Origin: B1SED10-75 sp964636865
GTDB taxonomy: Bacteria > Bacillota > Dethiobacteria > DTU022 > PWGO01
Direction: 5' to 3'
DNA: 62,021 bases
NCBI GenBank assembly: GCA_964636865.1
Contig: CAZWVJ010000011.1
Coordinates: 1-62,021, forward strand
This document shows, one piece after another, positions 1 to 8,638 of the stretch (positions within the stretch are counted from its first letter, which is position 1; the number at the start of each line of letters is the position of its first letter). Both the position numbers and the translations under genes were made by a program. Under the pieces are notes generated by a model. That model searched no databases. It worked only from the letters and a program-made list of their open reading frames with translations, and was not told the origin of the DNA.

Positions 1-651
1 CCACCCGGCAATAAATATTACCGGAAAGCCCAGGATGTAGATGATGGGCAAATACTAAGGTATCTCCACCACTAACATATGAATCATCATCAAAACCATG
101 ATGGGAGCAGCAAAAGCTACGGCAAACCACATGCGCTTTGCCGCATGAGCCATTTTTTCTATCTCCTGGTCCTTTGCTGCTTCTCCTACTTCTTCCTCCA
201 TCACCTCATAACCGCTGTCGCGAACAATTTTTTTCAGTTCAGCAACACCAATAGCAGCAGGAGTATACTTTACCATGGCTTTTTCGGTAGCAAAGTTTAC
301 ATTTGCCTCCTCTATTCCGGGCAATTCTTGCAATCTTTTTTCTAGCCCCTGGGCACAGTTGGCGCAGGTCATACCTTTTATATTGAAATTAGCGGTAGTT
401 GCTACTTCTTCTCCGGCAATCCGGGCCCCATATCCCGCTGCTTCTACTTCCTCTACCAACTTTTTCTCCTCAATTAAATTTGGATTATATTCCACATAAG
501 CTTTTTCCACAGCGAAATTAACCTGAACTGAATCAACCCCTTCCAGATTTTTCAAGTTCTTTTCTACTCTCTGGGCACAGTTAGTACAACTCATACCCGA
601 AATTTCAATAATAGCTTGTGTCGAACCATTCCTGGGAGCAGTTTCGGTCAT
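1..651 (-). pseudogene. copA: CopA-type copper P-type ATPase, N-terminal part, interrupted by in-frame TAG
   Basis: The N-terminus of a heavy-metal P1B ATPase that would export copper across the cytoplasmic membrane. Two HMA metal-binding domains are visible, with GMSCTNC at residues 19-25 and GMTCANC at 93-99, followed by the first hydrophobic segment near residue 175. The frame stops at a TAG (55-57) after 198 residues, but translation in the same frame resumes with YLPIIYILGFPVIFIAGW, which fits the next part of the CopA membrane domain, and runs to the window edge. So the gene looks broken by one nonsense codon (or a sequence error) rather than being a short metallochaperone. The start at 651 has a good AGAAGGAG ribosome site. 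TAG ends other genes here (for example prkC), so recoding is unlikely. The ATPase core lies outside the window. Confidence 0.7.
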
Positions 652-709
652 AATATCCTCTCCTTCTGCAAATGCACTTAATTCGCATAAATAAAATATT
701 ACTCTTAGA

Positions 710-730
710 TACCCCTACCCCCATGGGGTA
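710..730 (-). promoter_or_regulatory. CsoR-like copper operator upstream of copA
   Basis: TACCCC and GGGGTA arms flank a C-rich centre about 60 bases upstream of the copA start. This pseudo-palindrome with G/C tracts resembles operators of the CsoR copper-sensing repressor family, which commonly control copA. A TA-rich stretch (about 685-700) between operator and gene could hold the -10 element. No csoR gene lies in the window. Confidence 0.5.
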
Positions 731-842
731 GTTAACAAAATTATAAACCCTATTCCCCATAAAATCAATAGGAAAAATCATAAAATATATTATAAGAGGA
801 ATAATAGGAGGAATAATTTATCAACTGGACAGTTATTTTCTC

Positions 843-2828
843 TTAAGCAAGTAAATTCAGAGCTGTATCAACTACATTATCAACCGTGAAGCCTTTCTTT
901 TCCAACATTACTTTTCCCGGCGCTGAAGCGCCAAAATCATCCAGAGCTATTATCTGTCCTTCGTCACCGGCAAATTGCTCCCATCCCTGAGGTAAAGCAG
1001 CTTCTATTATCAGTCGTTTTTTGATGTCTGATGGAATCACACTTTCCCGATATTCTTTTGATTGGCGCATAAACAGTTCTATGCTCATCATGCTGATAAC
1101 TCGTGCTTCAATTCCTTTTTCTTTCAATTTAACTTGAGCTTCAAGAGCCAGGTGCAATTCCGAACCGCTTGCTATCAACATTATATCGGCAACGTTCTTA
1201 TCCTCGCCTCTAACTATATAGCCCCCCTTGAGAGACTCTTCACCGGTAGCCGCTAACTGAGGCAAACCCTGACGTGAAAGAATCAATGCGCTGGGGCCCT
1301 CCCGGTTATTGATGACAGACAGCCAGGCATAAGCCGTCTCTATGGCGTCTGCAGGCCTTAATACGGTGAGATGAGGGATGGAGCGTAAATTAGGTATTTG
1401 CTCCGCCGGCTGATGAGTAGGCCCATCTTCACCTACGGCAATACTGTCATGGGAAAACACATAAATTACTCCCAACTTCATCAGGGCGGCCAACCTGATT
1501 GCCGGTTTCATATAATCACAAAAAACCAGAAATGTTGACCCGAAAGGACGTAACCCCCCATGAAGGTCTATACCGGAGAGTATGCCTCCCATAGCGTGTT
1601 CTCTAACACCAAAGTAAATATTGTTGCCTGCCGGATTTTCGCTTTGAAAAATTTCCATGCCTTTAAGATATGTCTTGGCTGAAGCATTTAAGTCTGCCGA
1701 GCCACCTACCAGGTTGGGCAAATACCTGGCCACAGCCTGCATAATTTGCCCCGAAGCGGCTCTTGTAGCCGGAGAGTCTTCAAAACTCATTCTTGCCAAT
1801 TCCTTTTCCAATTCCTCAGGAATTTCACCGTTTACCCAGCTATGGAAGCGAGCACTTAAATCCGGATAATCTGATTCGTAAGCTTTCATTAGATCGTGCC
1901 ATTCTTTTTCTTGCTGTTGGAGGCTGGCAGAGTAATCCCGAAAAAGCTCTTCCACCTCCGCGGGCACATAAAAAGTCGACTCCCCTGGCCAATTCAAATT
2001 TTCTTTAGCCCTTTTTACTTCTTCCTCGCCCACCGGGGCGCCGTGAACTTCCGATTTTCCCTGCTTTTGCGGGCAACCGAAGCCTATTTGTGTTTTTACC
2101 ATAATTAATGAAGGCCGGGAGTTTTCTTGCCCGGCTTCTTCCAGGGCAGAGCTTATAAGTTCCAATTCATTGCCGTCTTCCACTTTTAGAACCTGCCAGC
2201 CGCACGCCATAAATCTCTTTTCCACGTCTTCGGTAAAAGTTAGGTCTGTATTTCCATCAATGGTAATTTTGTTGTCGTCATAAAGGCAAACCAGCTTACC
2301 CAATTTGAGGTGACCGGCAAGGGAAGCTGCCTCATAGGTTATCCCTTCCATCATGCACCCGTCACCCGCCAGGCAATACGTAAAATGATCTATCACCGGA
2401 TAACCTTCCCGGTTAAATTCCGCCCCCAATCTTTTTTCAGCCAGAGCCATGCCTACGGCATTGGCAAAACCCTGCCCCAAGGGGCCTGTAGTTGTTTCTA
2501 CACCGGGAGTATGGCCGTATTCGGGATGTCCGGGTGTTTTGCTGCCCCACTGTCGAAAGTTCTTCAAGTCGTCCAAAGAAAGTCCATACCCGAAAAGATA
2601 TAACAAACCATAGAGCAGCATAGAACCGTGGCCGGCTGAAAGGACAAAACGATCTCTATTAAACCACTCCGGGTTTGCCGGGTTATGTTTTAAAAAGCGT
2701 GACCAGAGAGCATAAGCCATGGGCGCAGCCCCTAAGGGCAAACCGGGATGGCCGGACTTGGCTTTCTCTATGGCATCTACCGCCAGAAAACGCAAAGTAT
2801 TAACCGCTAATTCATCTACATTCTTCAT
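843..2828 (-). CDS. tkt: Transketolase, full length
   Basis: Thiamine-diphosphate enzyme of the non-oxidative pentose phosphate pathway that moves two-carbon ketol units between sugar phosphates in the cytoplasm. The protein is 661 residues, the usual length. It shows SGHPG near residue 27, the ThDP-binding GDGCMMEG at about 155 and, in the C-terminal half, the GVREHAM segment with the catalytic glutamate. I chose the ATG at 2828 because an AAGGGTG ribosome site lies 9 bases upstream; an upstream in-frame ATG at 2861 has none. The gene stands alone, with a palindromic repeat between it and pntB. A second, split transketolase is encoded at 8639-10512. Confidence 0.95.
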   Translation of the reverse strand: MKNVDELAVNTLRFLAVDAIEKAKSGHPGLPLGAAPMAYALWSRFLKHNPANPEWFNRDRFVLSAGHGSMLLYGLLYLFGYGLSLDDLKNFRQWGSKTPGHPEYGHTPGVETTTGPLGQGFANAVGMALAEKRLGAEFNREGYPVIDHFTYCLAGDGCMMEGITYEAASLAGHLKLGKLVCLYDDNKITIDGNTDLTFTEDVEKRFMACGWQVLKVEDGNELELISSALEEAGQENSRPSLIMVKTQIGFGCPQKQGKSEVHGAPVGEEEVKRAKENLNWPGESTFYVPAEVEELFRDYSASLQQQEKEWHDLMKAYESDYPDLSARFHSWVNGEIPEELEKELARMSFEDSPATRAASGQIMQAVARYLPNLVGGSADLNASAKTYLKGMEIFQSENPAGNNIYFGVREHAMGGILSGIDLHGGLRPFGSTFLVFCDYMKPAIRLAALMKLGVIYVFSHDSIAVGEDGPTHQPAEQIPNLRSIPHLTVLRPADAIETAYAWLSVINNREGPSALILSRQGLPQLAATGEESLKGGYIVRGEDKNVADIMLIASGSELHLALEAQVKLKEKGIEARVISMMSIELFMRQSKEYRESVIPSDIKKRLIIEAALPQGWEQFAGDEGQIIALDDFGASAPGKVMLEKKGFTVDNVVDTALNLLA

Positions 2829-2896
2829 AATTAATTTCACCCTTCCCAAATTATTTTGCATTTTGTAATTAATCAGGCTTATTTCGCTGTGTTACA

Positions 2897-2980
2897 GGGG
2901 ACGGTTCCATTGTCTCCCCTTAGTCGCTTCGCTTCCTTCGGCCCTTCGCTGCGCTTCGGGGACAATGAATAACCGTCCCC
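2897..2980. repeat. 84-bp dispersed palindromic element, copy 1
   Basis: Outer arms GGGGACGGTT and AACCGTCCCC, with inner paired segments CATTGTC/GACAATG and CCCC/GGGG, form a long imperfect hairpin on either strand; the loop is rich in GCTTCG words. It is identical at 82 of 84 positions to 61810-61893. The next 60 bases (2981-3040) also resemble the sequence after that copy, so the repeated unit is larger than the hairpin. It sits between pntB and tkt and may also stop transcription. Confidence 0.85.
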
Positions 2981-3089
2981 TTTTACACCTTGCCTCAGTA
3001 GCATCTTATCCTTCACCCAAGTTTGCCTTAACCCAATCTCCGCGGCCTGAGTAACAAATGCATTTTAAATATTTTTTTAATATTGCCGC

Positions 3090-4526
3090 TTACTCCGGTG
3101 ACGCATCCTTAAAAATTTCGTTAATCGCAGGTATAGTTTCGGCCGCATCGCCCCACATGGCAATTACTTTATCTTCTCTATACAAAGGATTATCCACTCC
3201 CGAATACCCGGGTTGATCATCATAATTGCAAATGACAATATTGGGCGCCAAATGAGCATTTAGAATGGGCATACCGTATATGGGAGTTCCTTCTGCAGTA
3301 TTAGCCGCTGAATTCACAACATCACAGGCCCCTACGATAAGTACCAAATCGGCCTCAGAAAATTCAGGATTAATGGTATCGGGCTCAAACAATTTCTCAT
3401 AAGGAATTCCCGCCTCGGCAAGCAAAACATTCATATGTCCGGGCATCCTGCCCGCTACCGGGTGAATGGCAATTTTTACTTCTTTCCCCCGGTTTTCCAT
3501 TGTCTTTATTAGTTCATGAACCTGTTGTTGGGCTTGAGCTACTGCCATTCCGTAACCCGGTATTACAATTATCTTTTGGGCTTTATCGGCCAACATCCTA
3601 ATTCTTTCTTCCGGCTGCTGCGGTTCTTCAGAGATCTCATCCACCCCTTCTTTTTCTTCTTCCCCTCGGCTTTCAAGGTCTTCTCCTTCTTTCTTGTCTT
3701 CTCCGGGTTCAGCTTCACTCTTAAACCCTTGCAGAACAGCAGGAAGGCTTCTATTCATAGCCCGGCACATCAACTGCGTCAAAATTAAACCGGCTACTCC
3801 TACCAGGGACCCAACTCCTACCAGGAAAAGATTTTCCACACTCAAACCACAAATAGCCGTAGCAACTCCGGAGAGTGAATTAAAGAAAGCGATAATAATT
3901 GGCATATCTGCGCCCCCTACCCGCAGCGCCATTAAAATGCCGTATAAAAGAAAAACTATGATTATTGCCGGCATCAAATAATACAGGAAAGCATCCTTTA
4001 CAATCACTCCGCCGGCAATAAGAATAATGCCGCCAATAAGTAAACCAGCCAGATAAAACTTATGTCCCGCTAAAATAACAGGTTTTTGTGATATAATGCC
4101 CTGAAGCTTTAAAGCAGCAATCAAACTACCTATGAAGGTTACCGCGCCCAGGGATAAAGCTAGCAATCCTGTGAGCCAAAAAACAAAATCAGCATCTACC
4201 CCGTTTACAACCAGGGCCCAACCGGATATAACCGCCGAAGCACCGCCCCCCAGGCCGTTAAAAAGAGCTACCATCTGGGGCATCTGGATCATTTTAACCC
4301 GGTAACCCAGATAAGCTCCCACGGCTCCTCCACCTATAAGCAAAATCCAAATAGAATAACTCGTCAGCAAATCTACCCGGCTCAAAGTATACAATATTGC
4401 CAAAAGCATACAAAAAGCTCCCAGCCGGTTTCCCCAGAGAGCGGTTTGAGGCATCTGCATTAAACGAATCCCCAAAATAAAACCTATCACAATAACTGCA
4501 GCAATGATTATCTCCATGTGTTCCAT
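3090..4526 (-). CDS. pntB: NAD(P) transhydrogenase subunit beta
   Basis: Membrane subunit of the proton-translocating transhydrogenase, which couples proton flow to hydride transfer from NADH to NADP. The first 265 residues or so are hydrophobic helices (domain II). The C-terminal NADP-binding domain III is clear from GYGMAVAQAQ, VAGRMPGHMNV and a GDA motif near the end. Between them lies a strongly acidic and lysine-rich linker of roughly 40 residues (about 268-310). Its ATG overlaps the stop of pntA2 by one base (TAATG), a sign of translational coupling. Length of 478 residues is normal. Only the charged linker is unusual. Confidence 0.95.
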   Translation of the reverse strand: MEHMEIIIAAVIVIGFILGIRLMQMPQTALWGNRLGAFCMLLAILYTLSRVDLLTSYSIWILLIGGGAVGAYLGYRVKMIQMPQMVALFNGLGGGASAVISGWALVVNGVDADFVFWLTGLLALSLGAVTFIGSLIAALKLQGIISQKPVILAGHKFYLAGLLIGGIILIAGGVIVKDAFLYYLMPAIIIVFLLYGILMALRVGGADMPIIIAFFNSLSGVATAICGLSVENLFLVGVGSLVGVAGLILTQLMCRAMNRSLPAVLQGFKSEAEPGEDKKEGEDLESRGEEEKEGVDEISEEPQQPEERIRMLADKAQKIIVIPGYGMAVAQAQQQVHELIKTMENRGKEVKIAIHPVAGRMPGHMNVLLAEAGIPYEKLFEPDTINPEFSEADLVLIVGACDVVNSAANTAEGTPIYGMPILNAHLAPNIVICNYDDQPGYSGVDNPLYREDKVIAMWGDAAETIPAINEIFKDASPE

Positions 4527-4822
4527 TACGTCAACTCATCCTCACCTGAATCAACTTTTTTGCGGAACATCTTCAGCATACGTTCAGTGACCAAAAATCC
4601 TCCCACTACATTGATCATAGCCATTACCAGGGCTACACCCGCCCAAAACTTCATCTCTTCCGGAGAAAAAGCGAATGCACTTATAGCCCCCAGCACAATT
4701 ATGCCTGAAAAAGCGTTCATCCCGGACATGAGGGGTGTGTGCAAAAGAGGTGGCACTGCTGAAATAACTTTATAACCTATAAAAGAGGCAATGACTAAAA
4801 AAATAAGTAATATGGGAAGCAT
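4526..4822 (-). CDS. pntA2: NAD(P) transhydrogenase alpha-2 (membrane) subunit
   Basis: Small 98-residue subunit with three or four hydrophobic helices, matching the separate C-terminal membrane part of PntA (PntAB) found in organisms with a three-gene transhydrogenase. Motifs such as HTPLMSGMNAFSGI are typical. The ATG at 4822 is chosen because GGAGG lies at 4828-4832; the upstream TTG at 4834 falls beside that site and is not credible. It lies between pntA1 and pntB in one operon. Confidence 0.9.
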   Translation of the reverse strand: MLPILLIFLVIASFIGYKVISAVPPLLHTPLMSGMNAFSGIIVLGAISAFAFSPEEMKFWAGVALVMAMINVVGGFLVTERMLKMFRKKVDSGEDELT

Positions 4823-4969
4823 ACTTTCCTCCAATCTTTAACAAGCTGCTATTTGCCTAAATTTAACAAAAGAACGTAGCTCTCGAAGAGTTTAGGCCAG
4901 TCAACTAAGGGCTTTCACAAACTCTCATCAACAAACTCTCATCACGGAAAGTGGGAGTAGTTGAACGGT

Positions 4970-6145
4970 CTAATCCCTGCCCATGGCTGACAAAGTTCCT
5001 TTATGCAATATCTTATAATCTTTGGTAACCAGAGTCCCCTGGATAACCTCATCATTTAAATCGTCATTTATTTTTCCTTCCGCCGCTATATAGTTTATAA
5101 AATTAAATACATTTTGGGCAAACATAGAAGTGGAATCAACACTTAAACTGGCGGGAATATTTTGTATAGCGCTAATTAAAACTCCATCATGAGAATATTC
5201 TTCCCCCACACGGCTTAAAGCGCAGTTCCCGCCCTGGTCGATAGCAATATCAATAATCACCGATCCTTTTTTCATGTTTTCCACCATTTCTTTGTCTATC
5301 AATACAGGCGCTTCTTCTCCTTGAATTAAGGCAGTAAGGATAACCACTTCGCTTTCCTGCACATGAGGGGCCAGAAGCTCCCTTTCTTTTCGGTACCAGT
5401 CCTCGGGAAGCCTCCGGGCATAGCCGCCTTCTGCCATGGCCAAGTCCGGCGGAACTTCAAAAGGGATTACTTCCGCTCCCACACTACTTGCTTGTTCATT
5501 TGCTTCCTCCCTGATATCCACTGCTTTAGCTTTAGCACCCAACCGTTTGGCAGTCGCTATGGCCTGCAAGCCCGCCACCCCTGCTCCTACTATTAAAAAC
5601 TGGGCCGGGGGCAAAACTCCAAATGATGTTGGCATCATGGGCACAAAACTGGGCAAATTACCTGCCGCCATTATGACGGCTTTATAACCGGCAGCAGTAC
5701 TCATAGAAGTAAGGGTATCCATATGCTGAGCCCTGGAAATTCTAGGTATTCCATCCAGGGTATAACTGGTAACATTCCTTTCAGCCAATTGCTCAACCAT
5801 GGCATGATTGTCCCTGTTAGCCGGGTGCAAGAAACTTACCAGTACGCTCTTTTCCGGATAAAGGTCTATTTCATGCTCCTGCAGTTCATCATTATATTGC
5901 GGTTCCTTTACCTTAATAATTATATCTGACGCTTCATGGAGTTTCTTAACGTCCTGAACTATTTCTGCCCCTGTCCGGCGATAATCTTCATCATCATAAA
6001 ATGACCTGTGGCCCGCACCGCTTTCCAATAAAAGTTTTGCTCCCGCTTCCACAAATTTTTTAACCGTGTCCGGTATTACCGCTACTCGCCTTTCACCGGG
6101 CATTATTTCTTTGGGAATGCCAATAGTTACACCGTCTAAATTCAT
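4970..6145 (-). CDS. pntA1: NAD(P) transhydrogenase alpha-1 (NAD-binding) subunit
   Basis: Soluble domain I of the transhydrogenase, which binds NAD(H); it belongs to the alanine dehydrogenase/PntA family. Evidence: the GIPKE...PGERRVA start, the mobile-loop region HMDTLTSMSTAAGY, the Rossmann motif GAGVAGLQAIATAKRLGA, and position upstream of pntA2 and pntB. Among clustered in-frame starts (GTG 6154, ATG 6151, ATG 6145) I chose 6145, which has AGGTG six bases upstream. 391 residues. Alanine dehydrogenase is the main alternative, but the neighbours argue against it. The 147-base spacer to pntA2 carries a GGGAGTAGTT-type repeat motif. Confidence 0.92.
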   Translation of the reverse strand: MNLDGVTIGIPKEIMPGERRVAVIPDTVKKFVEAGAKLLLESGAGHRSFYDDEDYRRTGAEIVQDVKKLHEASDIIIKVKEPQYNDELQEHEIDLYPEKSVLVSFLHPANRDNHAMVEQLAERNVTSYTLDGIPRISRAQHMDTLTSMSTAAGYKAVIMAAGNLPSFVPMMPTSFGVLPPAQFLIVGAGVAGLQAIATAKRLGAKAKAVDIREEANEQASSVGAEVIPFEVPPDLAMAEGGYARRLPEDWYRKERELLAPHVQESEVVILTALIQGEEAPVLIDKEMVENMKKGSVIIDIAIDQGGNCALSRVGEEYSHDGVLISAIQNIPASLSVDSTSMFAQNVFNFINYIAAEGKINDDLNDEVIQGTLVTKDYKILHKGTLSAMGRD

Positions 6146-6499
6146 CAACATCACCTCATAAATTTTTATATTCCTAAAATCAAAAAAATATTTGTTCTCT
6201 TTTTTTATCTTCTACATTAATTTAATTGGCAATATGGTCCTTTTTTTCCTGCTACTTATTTAAAATTTAATTTATAACGCCAAGAATTCATCTACTTCTT
6301 AGCGAAGCGAAAGCGGGAGTAATTCACATTAAGGATGATAATTACAAGAATTCTTATTTTCAGAAAACTTACCATGCAGGAATAATTAAACAATATGAAG
6401 AACTTTTTAATAACTAAATGCTTTTGTAATGAACAAGCATTTATTTCCAAGCACTTATTTCATTGATAACCATATTATTTTTTACTAGGGAGTGAAGTT
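6146..6499. other. Divergent intergenic region between pnt and the SCP2-transketolase operon
   Basis: 354 AT-rich bases with no convincing gene. It must hold promoters for pnt (leftward) and the five-gene operon (rightward). Visible items are a repeat-like stretch at about 6299-6332 with GCGAAGCG followed by GCGGGAGTAATTCAC, and a 9-bp inverted repeat at 6415-6443 (listed separately). No clear consensus promoter could be picked out. Confidence 0.6.
6415..6443 (+). promoter_or_regulatory. Possible operator: TAAATGCTT / AAGCATTTA inverted repeat
   Basis: A perfect 9-bp inverted repeat with an 11-base spacer lies 57 bases upstream of the first gene of the operon at 6500. It is followed by a partial third AAGCA-TTATTT word at about 6449. 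No T-run follows, so it looks more like a repressor site than a terminator. No regulator gene is adjacent. Confidence 0.35.
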
Positions 6500-7282
6500 A
6501 TGAACAAAGCAGAAGAAATGGTACTGGCCAGGCTGCACTTGAAAGCCATTCTTCCTCTTCTGGAAGATATTGCAGCTTACGATTCCACCCTGCAGGATTA
6601 TACCGCCGACTGGAACGCGGTTATTCAATTTCAACTTAAATCATTGTTTTCCACTACCGCTACTTACCTGGTTTTCAGTGAAGGAAAACTGAAAGCTTAT
6701 GGTGGAAACTACCCCGGCCCAAAGGTAACCCTTACTTTTAAAAACGCTCGTCAATTAAATGAAGTATTTCAAGGGAAAAGCAATAAAACTCCCCGCCCCA
6801 ACCTTTTAGCCCTCCTGCATATAAATAAGCTCACCCAAATAGAAAAAGTGCTTGGCCGACTGGAACATTATCTGAGGCCATCAAAAGAACATCTTCGCGA
6901 TAAAGACTTTTTCGCCTTCTGCGTTAAAGTCTCCATTTATGCGCTTGCATTTGGCGTGAAGGAAGTTGGCGAGCATGACCCGGAATTAAAAGTGCTTGCT
7001 CCTAATATGTCAAACGGGACTATTGAAATAAGGATTTCCGACGGCCCTTCAGCTCATCTCACCATCCAAAAAGGAAAATTTTACCCGGCCAGAGGCCCGG
7101 CAAATAAACCCAACGCTATAATGGAAATATGTAATTTAAATACAGCCTGGGATATGATCCAGGGGAATGTTGACGTTTTTGCCGCCGTTGGACGGGGTGA
7201 CATAAAGCTTAGAGGTTATATACCGCTTCTGGAGGGAGTTAATCCTTTATTGGATCGCCTCTCTTTATACCTGGTCAACTAA
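6500..7282 (+). CDS. Tandem SCP2-like (sterol-carrier-fold) protein, first paralogue
   Basis: A 260-residue cytoplasmic protein with no signal peptide or membrane helix. Two SCP2-like halves can be seen: residues about 35-115 (VIQFQ, then LVFSEGKL, PKVTLTFK and a GK step) and about 160-260 (IEIRISDGPSAHLTIQKGK, later GDIKLRG). SCP2 folds bind hydrophobic ligands such as lipids or acyl-CoAs. It opens the operon and is paralogous to the last gene at 10531. The start has an AGGGAGTGA ribosome site. The ligand is unknown; I infer that it presents or binds a hydrophobic substrate for the enzymes encoded next to it. Confidence 0.7.
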   Translation: MNKAEEMVLARLHLKAILPLLEDIAAYDSTLQDYTADWNAVIQFQLKSLFSTTATYLVFSEGKLKAYGGNYPGPKVTLTFKNARQLNEVFQGKSNKTPRPNLLALLHINKLTQIEKVLGRLEHYLRPSKEHLRDKDFFAFCVKVSIYALAFGVKEVGEHDPELKVLAPNMSNGTIEIRISDGPSAHLTIQKGKFYPARGPANKPNAIMEICNLNTAWDMIQGNVDVFAAVGRGDIKLRGYIPLLEGVNPLLDRLSLYLVN

Positions 7283-7320
7283 ATTAAATTTTCTGGGGTA
7301 ACCCTTAAGGAGGATGGATA

Positions 7321-8595
7321 ATGACAAACGAAACCAGACAAGAATTATATAATTTTCAAAAATCTACTGAGCTTTTTTCCCGAGCAGCGGAAGTAATACC
7401 CGGCGGTATTTACGGGCATATCTCCCCTACACTGATGGTGCCCGGTTTTTTCCCCAATTATACTTATCACGCCGAAGGGTGCCGCTATACGGATGTTGAT
7501 GGAAATGAATTTATTGACTACCAGTGCGCTTATGGCCCCATGATTTTGGGATATAAACATCCGGTAGTGGAAGAAGCGGCAGAAGCTCAAAGAAAACTTG
7601 CAGACTGCACCAATCATCCCGGCGAAATAATGGTTGATCTGGCAGAATACATGAGAGATCTTATCCCCGTAGCCGATTGGGTCTTTTTCGCCAAAAACGG
7701 CGGAGATATGACCACTTACGCTACTCTTGCCGCCCGGGCTCATACCAACCGTAAAAAAATTATTACCATGCGAGGGCATTATCACGGCGTAGCTCCCTGG
7801 TGCACTGCCATTGGTCACGGCGGCATCACCCCGGAAGATCATTTAAATATTCTCACCGTGGAATGGAACGATATCGAAGGACTGCGGCGAGTAGTAAAGA
7901 AATACCGCGGGGAAATTGCCGGCCTTATCGCCACCCCTTATCATCATCCCACATTTAAAGAACAGGTTATGCCTCTACCGGGGTACTGGCAGGAAGTCGA
8001 ATCCATCTGCCGGGAAGAAGGGATTGTTTTAATATCCGATGATGTAAGAGCCGGGTTCCGCTTACACATGGGAGGATCAAACGAGTATTTCGGATTTAAA
8101 CCGGATTTAATCTGCTTTAGCAAAGCCATGGGCAACGGATACGCCATCTCGGCATGTGTGGGGCAAAAAGAACTTATGAATGCAGCTTCAAAAGTTTTTG
8201 CCACCGGCTCATTCTGGTTCTCGGCTGTACCTATGGCAGCGGCCTTGGCCACTTTAAAAGAATTAGAGAGAATCAATGCAGTAGAAAAGATGGAAAAAAT
8301 GGGCAGTCTTCTCATGAACGGGCTGAAAGAAATCGGTAACCGTTACGGCCTGGAAATTACTGTTTCCGGTCCCTATGCTATACCGTTTATGCACTTTACC
8401 CGGGATCCCGATATGTATCTTTCCCAAATCTTTTGCGCGGAAATTTCCAGAAGGGGCTCGTTTTTACACCCCAGCCACAACTGGTTTTTATCCGCAGCCC
8501 ATGAAGAGAAAGATATTAATGAAACGCTCAATCATGCCGAAGAAGCAATGAAAGTAACAAAAGATTACGCAGATAAAAAAGCAGTTACTACTTAA
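7321..8595 (+). CDS. Class III (HemL-like) PLP-dependent aminotransferase or aminomutase
   Basis: Fold-type I PLP enzyme of 424 residues. The PLP lysine is K268 in FSKAMGNGYAISA, the aspartate pair that holds the pyridine nitrogen is in SDDVRAGFR (240-247), and HYHG is at 153-156. It resembles glutamate-1-semialdehyde aminomutase and omega-aminotransferases, but it is not beside haem genes and its SKAMGNGY segment differs from true HemL. Context with a split transketolase suggests it acts on a carbonyl or amino aldehyde made or used by that enzyme. Strong AAGGAGG site; 38 bases after the SCP2 gene. Substrate unknown. Confidence 0.8.
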   Translation: MTNETRQELYNFQKSTELFSRAAEVIPGGIYGHISPTLMVPGFFPNYTYHAEGCRYTDVDGNEFIDYQCAYGPMILGYKHPVVEEAAEAQRKLADCTNHPGEIMVDLAEYMRDLIPVADWVFFAKNGGDMTTYATLAARAHTNRKKIITMRGHYHGVAPWCTAIGHGGITPEDHLNILTVEWNDIEGLRRVVKKYRGEIAGLIATPYHHPTFKEQVMPLPGYWQEVESICREEGIVLISDDVRAGFRLHMGGSNEYFGFKPDLICFSKAMGNGYAISACVGQKELMNAASKVFATGSFWFSAVPMAAALATLKELERINAVEKMEKMGSLLMNGLKEIGNRYGLEITVSGPYAIPFMHFTRDPDMYLSQIFCAEISRRGSFLHPSHNWFLSAAHEEKDINETLNHAEEAMKVTKDYADKKAVTT

Positions 8596-8638
8596 ACGAA
8601 TCTATCCGAAATTATTATTTTAAAAAGGAGGCATCAAA

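Noticed and set aside
55..57. Pyrrolysine or other recoding at the copA TAG
   Set aside because: TAG is used as an ordinary stop in this window (for example prkC and the gene at 11389), CopA is not a known pyrrolysine protein, and no recoding element was seen.
55..651. Short CopZ-like metallochaperone with two HMA domains
   Set aside because: The reading frame already enters the first membrane helix of an ATPase and continues in frame after the stop.
2897..2980. Structured non-coding RNA gene
   Set aside because: The same sequence recurs at 61810 in an unrelated setting without a promoter, which fits a dispersed repeat better.
7345..7842. 165-codon open frame on the minus strand inside the aminotransferase gene
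   Set aside because: It is antisense to a clear PLP enzyme, lacks a ribosome site and shows no recognisable domain.
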